Assembly: GCA_030593185.1 (NCBI GenBank)
Contig: JAUVHQ010000046.1
Span: 1-11,048, forward strand
Direction: 5' to 3'
Length of the DNA: 11,048 nucleotides
Source of the DNA: Bacteroidota bacterium
GTDB lineage: Bacteria > Bacteroidota > Bacteroidia > Bacteroidales > VadinHA17
This document shows, in pieces, positions 1 through 5,434 of the stretch (the stretch's first letter is position 1; every line of letters starts with the position of its first letter). The translations under genes and the position numbers were made by a program. Below the pieces are notes generated by a model, which was not told where the DNA came from, did no database searches, and worked only from the letters and a program-made list of their open reading frames with translations.

Positions 1-1
1 T

Positions 2-646
2 GATGATAAAATTGGGTTGATAGTGTTTGCCGGTGATGCATATGTTCAGATACCTATAACAAGCGATTATGCATCGGCTAAAATGTTTCTGCCGTCCATC
101 AATACACAAATTGTTCCCAAACAGGGTACTGCCATTGGTTCAGCAATAGATTTGGGCATCAATTCTTTTAGTCCTGATAACGAAGCAAGTAAAGTGCTTA
201 TTATTATTACTGATGGGGAGGATCATGATGATAATGCCGTTTCTTTAGCCATTGAGGCTGCCGAAAAGGGAATAGTAATATATACAATTGGTGTGGGTAC
301 ACCAAATGGTGCACCAATTCCGGTTTATTCAGGCAACCAGCGTTCATTCAGAAAAGACAGGCAGGGAAACGTTGTCATTACTAAGCTTAACGAGAAAATA
401 CTTCGGGAAATTACAGACGCCGGAAATGGAAGCTATATTCGTGCTACTAATAACCGGTTGGGATTGAATATGTTATTTGATCAGATATCTGCTATTGAGA
501 AGAAGGAATTGGAAACACGTATATATTCTGAATATGATGAAAAGTTTCAATATATGATCGGGTTGGCGTTGATATTAATTTTATTTGATTTTATCCTTCT
601 GGAAAGGAAAAATAAGTATCTTAAAAATATTAAATTGTTTAATTAA
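2..646 (+). CDS. batB: BatB-like von Willebrand factor A protein (5' end outside window)
   Basis: This is the C-terminal part of a VWA-domain membrane protein of the Bat cluster. The reading frame is open from base 2, so the true start lies upstream and the internal TTG at 17 is not a start. Visible parts are the VWA strand IGLIVFAGDAYVQIPIT, the second MIDAS element (threonine in GTAIGSAI) and the third (aspartate in ITDGEDHDD). The first MIDAS motif, DxSxS, must lie outside the window. A single hydrophobic segment near the end (YMIGLALILILFDFILL), followed by a lysine-rich tail, anchors the domain in the inner membrane. BatA and BatB are similar paralogues; I choose BatB because batC follows directly. 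The family binds divalent metal through MIDAS and mediates protein contacts. A role in aerotolerance was proposed for Bacteroides fragilis, but the biochemical role is not settled. Confidence 0.88.
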   Translation, partial: DDKIGLIVFAGDAYVQIPITSDYASAKMFLPSINTQIVPKQGTAIGSAIDLGINSFSPDNEASKVLIIITDGEDHDDNAVSLAIEAAEKGIVIYTIGVGTPNGAPIPVYSGNQRSFRKDRQGNVVITKLNEKILREITDAGNGSYIRATNNRLGLNMLFDQISAIEKKELETRIYSEYDEKFQYMIGLALILILFDFILLERKNKYLKNIKLFN

Positions 647-648
647 TT

Positions 649-820
649 AGTACTTAAAGTGAACTAAAGTTAAGAGTGCCTAAAGTTGAAAAGAAGTTAT
701 AACTTTAGACATTGTAGATGTTTTAGCATTCTATACCTTTTGAATTTTAGGCACTCTAGACACTCTTGACACTTTAGGCACTTTAAGTACTCTAAGTACT
801 TTAGATACTGAATAGTTACA
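649..820. repeat. Fold-back repeat with 9-bp tandem array between batB and batC
   Basis: The batB-batC gap is almost entirely repeat. A 9-bp unit of the form CTYTARRYA is repeated seven times without interruption at 745-807 and runs into ACTGAATAGTTAC (807-819). The left side carries inverted counterparts: AGTACTTAAAGTG at 649-661 is the exact reverse complement of 779-791, and AGAGTGCCTAAA at 673-684 is the exact reverse complement of 746-757. The transcript could therefore fold back on itself over most of the gap. The left arm resembles 1588-1634 and the tail of the cassette at 5036-5070. A role in operon expression is possible but not shown. Confidence 0.8.
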
Positions 821-857
821 ATTTGTATAAAATGAATTATTTAGGGAGATAATAGAT

Positions 858-1574
858 ATGAAAATGAAACGAGTGGGAGCATACATAGTTTTTTTGTTGC
901 TTTTTAGTGCAACGGGTCACGGACAGTCAGGGAAAAAGTATGTACGTGAAGGCAACAGGAATTTTGAAAATAAAAATTTTGAAGAGTCTGAAGTTTCATA
1001 CCGGAAGGCATTAAACAAAGAATCTGATCTTTTTGATGCTAAATTCAATCTTGGTGATGCATTGTATAAGCAGGAAAAATTCGATGAAGCTGCCGGTGAA
1101 TTTAATGGATTGGTAAACCGGATTGAGAGTAATAAAGAACTGGCGAAAACTTACCATAATCTGGGTAATTCTCTATTGAAATCGCAGAAAATTGAACAAA
1201 GTATTACAGCATACAAAAGTTCATTGCGATACTATCCTGATGATCAGGAAACAAAATATAATCTTGCTTATGCAAAAGACCTGTTGAAAAAACAACAACA
1301 AAAGAAAAATCAAGAGAAAGACCAGGATCAGAAACAGGACAAAGATCAGGAAAAAAAGGAACAGGATAAGAAAGAACAGGAAAATCAGGAACAGAAAAAG
1401 AATGATCAGCAGCAGGATAAGCAAAAACAGCAACAATCACAACCTCAAAAAATATCAAAAGAGGATGCAAACAGACTGCTTAAAGCTCTTGCAAATGATG
1501 AAAAAAAGATACAGGAAAAAGTAAAAAAGGCAAAAGCAAAAATGCAAAAGGTTAAAACAGAAAAAGATTGGTGA
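858..1574 (+). CDS. batC: BatC-like exported TPR protein
   Basis: This is a 238-residue TPR protein of the Bat cluster. Residues 1-23 form a signal peptide (charged MKMKR, hydrophobic core, likely cut after GHGQ), so the protein acts in the periplasm. About three TPR units span residues 27-140, with typical signatures such as NLGDALYKQEKFDEAA and NLGNSLLKSQKIEQSI. Residues 145-197 are a low-complexity tail of Lys, Gln, Glu and Asp. A more ordered, BatC-like C-terminal segment follows (ISKEDANRLLKALANDEKK, from residue 199). The start at 858 is supported by the signal peptide and by AGGGAG at 843-848, nine bases upstream, a clear Shine-Dalgarno for a phylum that often lacks one. It lies between batB and batD, as expected. 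The molecular partner is presumed to be the other Bat proteins. Confidence 0.88.
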   Translation: MKMKRVGAYIVFLLLFSATGHGQSGKKYVREGNRNFENKNFEESEVSYRKALNKESDLFDAKFNLGDALYKQEKFDEAAGEFNGLVNRIESNKELAKTYHNLGNSLLKSQKIEQSITAYKSSLRYYPDDQETKYNLAYAKDLLKKQQQKKNQEKDQDQKQDKDQEKKEQDKKEQENQEQKKNDQQQDKQKQQQSQPQKISKEDANRLLKALANDEKKIQEKVKKAKAKMQKVKTEKDW

Positions 1575-1587
1575 TTTGTAATGAAGA

Positions 1588-1634
1588 AGTGCCTAAAATG
1601 AACTAAAGTTACGAGTGCCTAAAGTTGAGAAGAA
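1588..1634. repeat. Dispersed repeat, second copy of the batB-batC left arm
   Basis: This stretch begins 14 bases after the batC stop and contains GTGCCTAAA twice around GAACTAAAGTTA-like sequence. It aligns over about 45 bases with 650-694 downstream of batB, sharing the words GAACTAAAGTTA and GAGTGCCTAAAGTTGA with one or no substitutions. A shorter relative lies at 5036-5065. It is non-coding and sits inside the operon. Confidence 0.75.
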
Positions 1635-1654
1635 AAGGAGAAGAGGTGTATGTC

Positions 1655-1674
1655 TAACCGGATTTTATCGGTTA
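1655..1674. repeat. Small inverted repeat before batD
   Basis: TAACCG (1655-1660) and CGGTTA (1669-1674) can pair over an eight-base loop. The AT steps inside the loop could extend the stem with one bulged G. It is followed by an A-run rather than a T-run, so it does not look like a terminator for the operon. Confidence 0.4.
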
Positions 1675-1686
1675 AAAAAGGATTTT

Positions 1687-1714
1687 GCGAGGAGCGAAGC
1701 GACGAAGCAATCTC
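1687..1714. repeat. GCGAGGAGCGAAGCGACGAAGC-type dispersed repeat
   Basis: This is a GC-rich block in an AT-rich gap, made of GAGCGAAG/GACGAAG words and ending CAATCTCC. From general knowledge, this word is a frequent intergenic repeat in Bacteroidota genomes. It lies immediately upstream of batD and leaves the frame open, which creates a false upstream start for batD (see batD). Confidence 0.65.
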
Positions 1715-1729
1715 CCAAAAATTACTATA

Positions 1730-3565
1730 ATGCAAAATAAAATAAAATATCTTTTAGCTAACATACTATTTATACTAACGGTTGTCCCCGGTTATTCTGA
1801 GGATATTAAATTTTCTGTGTCAGCTCCGGGAGTGGTGGCTGTCGGCGAACAGTTCAGGTTAACCTATACACTCAATTCCAAAGGAGATGAATTCAATCCT
1901 CCTGAATTTGATAATTTCTATGTTATTGCCGGTCCCAGTACTTCTTACAATCAAAGTACACAGATAATTAATGGTAAAGTAACCCGCAATGTAAGCTACA
2001 CCTATACATATATTATGCAGTCAACCCGTGAGGGAAAATTTACGATTCCTCCGGCTACTGTTATGATAAAGAAGAAGCAGTATTCAACCAATTCGCTACA
2101 GATTGAAGTTATTAAAAGGAGAACTCCTCAGCCACAAACAAGAACTCCTGCTACACAGAGCCAAAATAACCAGGGTCTGGCTAATATTGTCAATGAAGAC
2201 CTGTTTGTAAGAGTATTAGTTGACAAGAGTAATGTTTATCATGGGGCTCATCTTGTTGCTACAATAATAATTTATTCCCGTGTTAATTTGTCAGGGTTTG
2301 AAAAAGTTGATCTTCCTGATTTCAATGGGTTTTATATGCAGGAAATTGAAATTCCACCACTCAGGTCATTGGAAAGGGAAAATATAGATGGGCAGATTTA
2401 TGGAACCGGGGTAATAAAAAAATATTTACTGTTCCCGCAGCACAGCGGAAATATTGTTATTGAACCTGTCGAGGTTGAATGTCTGGTTCAACAAACTGTG
2501 CGTAAAACACCACAAAGTTTTTTTGACGATTTTTTTAGTTTTAATTCGGTTAGAAATACAAAAAAAATCATATCAAGTCCTAAAGTTACTATTAATATTA
2601 AACCATTGCCTGCCGGTGCGCCTTCCTCATTTTCCGGTACGGTCGGATCCGTTAATATGATTGCTGATCTGGATAAATCAAGTGTTAATGAAAATGATGC
2701 TGTTACTCTAAAAATTACTTTGAAAGGTACTGGTAATCTTAAACTTGCCGAAGCCCCGGTTGTTGATTTTCCACCTGATTTCGAGACCTATGACCCAAAG
2801 GTTACAACAAACCTGAAAGCTGGTGTATCGGGAACTGTAGGATCAAAAACCTTTGAGTATCTGGTTATTCCCAGGCATGCGGGAAATTACAGGATAGCAC
2901 CGGTAAAATACTCCTTTTTCGATCCGGGTAGTGGGAAATATAAGAATCTGTCTTCAGAAGAGTTTTTAATTAAAGTATCAAAAGGAGAGGAGGGAGAAGA
3001 TGGAAATATTATATCAGGTTTTACTAAAGAAGATGTGCGTTATCTTGGGAAGGATATACGGTTTATTATAACCGGACCAATTAAAGTAAAAGAAAAAGGA
3101 AAAACTTTATTTGGAACACCATTATTTTTCCTTGTTCATACCGGTTTAATTGTACTATTCCTGCTTGTGTACGTTTTAGTCAGATATTGGGCAAAAAGAA
3201 ATGCTAACGTAATTCTCCTTCGCAATCGCAGAGCAAATAAACAGGCAAAGAAAAGGTTGAAATCAGCCGGCAGGGAGATGAGATCGAACAATGCGAAAGA
3301 ATTTTTCGAAGAAGTGTTAAAAGCACTCCGGGGATATATGAGTGATAAGCTAAGTATCCCTGTGTCAGAACTGTCACAGGAAAATATCAGGCAATCAATT
3401 GAAGATAAAACTGTGGATAAAAAGCTTGTTGACGAGTTTGTTGAACTGGTTGATACCTGCGAGTATGCACAGTATGCCCCGGCTGGTGAATCTGTGTCGC
3501 TCGAAGATATATACCGGAAGTCAATTAAGATAATTAGTAAACTTGAACAAGAGATAAAAAGATAG
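1730..3565 (+). CDS. batD: BatD-like exported membrane protein
   Basis: This is a 611-residue protein of the BatD (oxygen tolerance) family. Residues 1-23 are a signal peptide (MQNKIKYLLANILFILTVV). A long beta-rich periplasmic region follows, with a Pro/Gln/Thr-rich linker near residues 130-149. A transmembrane segment lies at about 463-487 (FFLVHTGLIVLFLLVYVLV), followed by a basic, helical cytoplasmic tail of about 120 residues with the motif YAQYAPAG. I chose the ATG at 1730 because the signal peptide begins there. The frame stays open to a TTG at 1685, but those 15 extra residues (MRGAKRRSNLPKITI) come from a dispersed repeat. No Shine-Dalgarno is visible. It lies between batC and batE and is presumed to be the large periplasmic component of the Bat complex; its activity is not known. 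Confidence 0.9.
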   Translation: MQNKIKYLLANILFILTVVPGYSEDIKFSVSAPGVVAVGEQFRLTYTLNSKGDEFNPPEFDNFYVIAGPSTSYNQSTQIINGKVTRNVSYTYTYIMQSTREGKFTIPPATVMIKKKQYSTNSLQIEVIKRRTPQPQTRTPATQSQNNQGLANIVNEDLFVRVLVDKSNVYHGAHLVATIIIYSRVNLSGFEKVDLPDFNGFYMQEIEIPPLRSLERENIDGQIYGTGVIKKYLLFPQHSGNIVIEPVEVECLVQQTVRKTPQSFFDDFFSFNSVRNTKKIISSPKVTINIKPLPAGAPSSFSGTVGSVNMIADLDKSSVNENDAVTLKITLKGTGNLKLAEAPVVDFPPDFETYDPKVTTNLKAGVSGTVGSKTFEYLVIPRHAGNYRIAPVKYSFFDPGSGKYKNLSSEEFLIKVSKGEEGEDGNIISGFTKEDVRYLGKDIRFIITGPIKVKEKGKTLFGTPLFFLVHTGLIVLFLLVYVLVRYWAKRNANVILLRNRRANKQAKKRLKSAGREMRSNNAKEFFEEVLKALRGYMSDKLSIPVSELSQENIRQSIEDKTVDKKLVDEFVELVDTCEYAQYAPAGESVSLEDIYRKSIKIISKLEQEIKR

Positions 3566-3606
3566 CGAAGAGCGGAGTGCAAAGAGCGGAGTGCGAAGAG
3601 CGAAGA
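3565..3606. repeat. 14-bp tandem repeat (3 units) starting at the batD stop
   Basis: Three successive 14-mers of the form GCRAAGAGCGRAGW occupy 3565-3578, 3579-3592 and 3593-3606. The first unit shares the final G of the batD TAG stop. The words resemble the GAGCGGAGTGC and AGAGCGAAG low-complexity repeats seen elsewhere in Bacteroidota gaps (inference from general knowledge). They are non-coding. Confidence 0.75.
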
Positions 3607-3607
3607 A

Positions 3608-3624
3608 AAAGCCCGGAGGGCTTT
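3608..3624 (-). terminator. Hairpin AAAGCCC/GGGCTTT, terminator-like on the minus strand
   Basis: AAAGCCC (3608-3614) and GGGCTTT (3618-3624) form a perfect 7-bp stem with a three-base loop. Read on the minus strand, the stem is followed by two more T residues, giving a five-T run; on the plus strand it is not followed by a T-run. No minus-strand gene ends here, so it may be a repeat hairpin rather than a working terminator. It could slow or stabilise the batD-batE transcript. Confidence 0.35.
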
Positions 3625-3633
3625 AAGTCAGGT

Positions 3634-3692
3634 AGCCCCGGTTACGTCCGGGGTAACTATGTATTGCAAAAAAACAACCCCGGACGGGGTTG
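3634..3692. repeat. CCCCGG/CCGGGG double-hairpin repeat
   Basis: Two hairpins stand side by side: CCCCGG (3636-3641) with CCGGGG (3648-3653), and CAACCCC (3675-3681) with GGGGTTG (3686-3692). The inner arms are also complementary to each other: CGTCCGGGGT (3645-3654) is the exact reverse complement of 3677-3686. The two small hairpins and the larger one are therefore mutually exclusive. Such GC-rich words are familiar as dispersed repeats in Bacteroidota; the position before batE could affect its expression, but no leader peptide or T-run is present. Confidence 0.7.
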
Positions 3693-3748
3693 AATTTTGA
3701 AAGGTGGTAACAAAGGTGGATAACCCGAAATTCAAATACTAAACATAC

Positions 3749-4510
3749 ATGCAATTAAAAAAAGCACTAATATTTATTCTGCCATTTATTATCCTTTTTC
3801 AAGGTTCCTCTCAGGAAATTGAGTCCCTAATTGCAAAAGGCAATCAGTTATATTCTGATGGTAACTATGAGGAGGCCGTTCAGACATGGGAAGAATTAAC
3901 AGAATCAGGTTATGAAGCTGCTCTGATATACTATAATCTGGGAAATGCCTATTTCAAATCAAATAAGATTGCTCCTGCTATATTGAATTATGAAAAAGCA
4001 AAAATTCTGGCACCACATAACAAAGATATTAATTACAACCTTGAGCTTGCACGGACCTATGTAGTTGACAAAATAGATGAACTCCCTGAAGTGTTCTATT
4101 TGAGATGGTATAGAAATATTGTCCAGAGGTTTTCTTCAAATACATGGGCAATTATTACAATAATAACTTTTGTGATTTTCCTGGTTCTCTTTTCTACTTA
4201 TTTATATGCAAAAAGTTATTCGTCAAAAAAGACTGCGTTCTGGTTTGGCACTTTGTTTATGCTGATCTGGATTTGTGCATTTGCTTTCTCCTGGTCTGCC
4301 AATAAACTGGTTACAGATCATAACAAAGCAATAATTTTCAGTCCTTCGGTTACTGTTTTAAGTTCTCCCGACAGGAGTGGTACTAAACTATTTGTACTAC
4401 ATGAAGGCACCAAAGTTACTGTTATTGATGAACTGAACGAATGGACCGAGATACTGTTAAGCAGTGGAACAAAAGGTTGGTTGCTTAGTTCGTCAATTGA
4501 AAAGATATAA
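3749..4510 (+). CDS. batE: BatE-like TPR, membrane and SH3-domain protein
   Basis: This 253-residue protein completes the Bat cluster. Residues 1-21 are a signal peptide or N-terminal anchor (MQLKKALIFILPFIILFQG). TPR repeats occupy about 23-104, with a clear NLGNAYFKSNKIAPAI unit. Two transmembrane helices follow at about 132-153 and 162-181. The C-terminal 60 residues (about 194-252) form a bacterial SH3-like domain (VTVLSSPDRSGTKLFVLHEG ... GWLLSS). This order (TPR, two helices, SH3) matches Bacteroidota BatE proteins. The start at 3749 gives the signal sequence; no Shine-Dalgarno is seen. It lies 183 bp after batD, and the gap holds three repeat elements. A role as a wall- or partner-binding part of the Bat complex is inferred from the SH3 domain. 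Confidence 0.87.
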   Translation: MQLKKALIFILPFIILFQGSSQEIESLIAKGNQLYSDGNYEEAVQTWEELTESGYEAALIYYNLGNAYFKSNKIAPAILNYEKAKILAPHNKDINYNLELARTYVVDKIDELPEVFYLRWYRNIVQRFSSNTWAIITIITFVIFLVLFSTYLYAKSYSSKKTAFWFGTLFMLIWICAFAFSWSANKLVTDHNKAIIFSPSVTVLSSPDRSGTKLFVLHEGTKVTVIDELNEWTEILLSSGTKGWLLSSSIEKI

Positions 4511-4622
4511 TACACGACCAGCATGCAACCTTCTTATTTAATATAAAGTCTTAATATTGTCTTTATAGTGACGAGTAAATTTTGACATTTAAAAGAATAA
4601 CAAAATACTAAAAAAAAGACAT

Positions 4623-5021
4623 ATGAATAAAATCACTTTTCTATCAATAGTGCTTACTGCAATTGTACTGACATCGTGTAAAAAAAATGAATATACACCT
4701 GATGGCCCGACTGATATCCGTATCCATAACGTCAGCTCACTTACCTATGATAGTGTAGTAGTTATTAATACTTTATGGGAAGAAAATGAATATGGTACTG
4801 TAAATCCCGGGGCGAAGACAGAATATAAAAGGTTTGAAATAGCTTATCCCAAGGAACAGGTTAATATGTATATCGATTCTGTCTCCTATAAGTTCCCTCC
4901 TGATGATTCAATACGCGTGCTTCTCCAACAAGGTAAATTTACTTATGAACTATATGTTGATACTGCAGCTATGTCTCTAAGCATTCATGTAATTGCAGAT
5001 GCCCCGTTAGATGATATTTAG
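4623..5021 (+). CDS. Small lipoprotein of unknown function
   Basis: This is a 132-residue predicted lipoprotein that I do not recognise. The N-terminus MNKITFLSIVLTAIVLTSC is a signal peptide with a lipobox (LTSC), so Cys19 should be lipidated after cleavage. It is followed by KK, and no clear Asp+2 retention signal is seen. The mature part is about 114 residues, acidic, rich in Tyr and Val, and reads like alternating beta strands (DIRIHNVSSLTYDSVVVI; KFTYELYVDTAAMSLSIHVI), which suggests a small beta-sandwich. It follows batE by 112 bp on the same strand. That AT-rich spacer shows no terminator, so it might be co-transcribed, but it is not a usual Bat cluster member. An adjacent decayed cassette lies just downstream. 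Confidence 0.75.
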   Translation: MNKITFLSIVLTAIVLTSCKKNEYTPDGPTDIRIHNVSSLTYDSVVVINTLWEENEYGTVNPGAKTEYKRFEIAYPKEQVNMYIDSVSYKFPPDDSIRVLLQQGKFTYELYVDTAAMSLSIHVIADAPLDDI

Positions 5022-5035
5022 AAGCTAAATAAAGA

Positions 5036-5338
5036 AGTGACTAAAGTTTAAAATGCCTAAAATTGTTAATTTCACTATACTTTGCATTTATAAGTCAGCA
5101 GTCCACAATCGGCAGTCGGCAAACTAAAGATCAGGCTATTCATACTTTTCAGGATTTTGAATCATGTGATTAAGTAATCGTCCGATTTCTTCAGATCGTT
5201 TATTGAAATTATCAAAAATTTCTTTTTGTATATATACAGTTAAATTTCTAAATCCAGTTGCCATTGTGTTATAATTGTTTGATTGTTATTTACTTTCTTC
5301 TTGCCGACTGTGGACTGTGGACTGCCGACTGATTAGTT
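5036..5338 (-). repeat. Repeat cassette A with terminal inverted repeats
   Basis: This 303-bp unit fills most of the gap between the lipoprotein gene and cstA. It is bounded by 30-bp imperfect inverted repeats at 5093-5122 and 5301-5330 (26 of 30 positions match), built from GTCGGCAGTCCACAGTC-type words. Read on the minus strand, 5338-5263 matches 9431-9503 with four substitutions and one 3-base gap, and 5138-5036 matches 9821-9924 at roughly 80%. The core is a broken four-helix-bundle ORF. The shared flanks and inverted ends suggest a small non-autonomous element or a recombining cassette; no transposase is present. This is inference. Confidence 0.8.
5136..5264 (-). pseudogene. Internally deleted four-helix-bundle (S23/IVP-like) protein gene
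   Basis: This 42-codon minus-strand ORF begins MATGFRNLTVY and ends EEIGRLLNHMIQNPEKYE. From knowledge of the family, MATGFRNLTVY is the typical N-terminus, and IFDNFNKRSEEIGRLLNHMI is the typical C-terminal helix, of Bacteroidota four-helix-bundle proteins of the 23S rRNA intervening-sequence (S23) family, normally about 120 residues. The two ends are joined in frame through IQKE, and roughly 75 to 80 residues (most of helices 1-3) are missing. It starts with ATG at 5264 and ends with TAG at 5136-5138. It cannot form the normal bundle, so I call it a pseudogene, though the frame is intact. It lies inside cassette A, between its terminal inverted repeats. Relatives of the family include Avd of diversity-generating retroelements, but no reverse transcriptase is nearby. 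Confidence 0.8.
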
Positions 5339-5398
5339 AACCTTATTTTTATTTCATTATTTTATGGTTTTGTTTTAACCATTGTTCAATTTTTTGAA

Positions 5399-5406
5399 TA
5401 ATTTTG
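5399..5406 (+). promoter_or_regulatory. Candidate Bacteroidota -7 element for cstA
   Basis: TAATTTTG at 5399-5406 matches the TAnnTTTG -7 consensus of Bacteroidota housekeeping promoters exactly. It lies 28 bases before the cstA ATG, which would give a short leader of about 20 bases. A -33 TTTG at the usual spacing is not evident: the nearest are TTG at 5382-5384 (too close) and TTTG at 5369-5372 (too far). In AT-rich sequence such a match can occur by chance. Confidence 0.35.
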
Positions 5407-5434
5407 GAAGTAATTTTCTATTTAACTTCATTAA

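Noticed and set aside
1204..1470. Minus-strand ORFs opposite the batC tail (88 and 71 codons)
   Set aside because: They are mirror translations of the Lys/Gln/Glu-rich low-complexity region and have only runs of Leu/Ile/Phe or irregular sequence with no start signal.
3136..3582. 148-codon minus-strand ORF opposite the end of batD
   Set aside because: The Ser-rich translation mirrors the batD coding strand; batD has clear family features and a transmembrane segment in the same stretch.
4511..4622. Terminator or promoter between batE and the lipoprotein gene
   Set aside because: The stretch is AT-rich with no stem plus T-run, and no TAnnTTTG with a spaced TTTG could be found.
5136..5264. Avd component of a diversity-generating retroelement
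   Set aside because: Avd is also a four-helix bundle, but no reverse transcriptase, template repeat or variable repeat is in the window, and the residues match the S23-type genes better.
5091..5332. Possible CRISPR-like array from the repeated GTCGGCAGTCCACAGTC words
   Set aside because: The words are clustered at two ends in inverted orientation with a coding remnant between them. There are no regular spacers and no cas genes.
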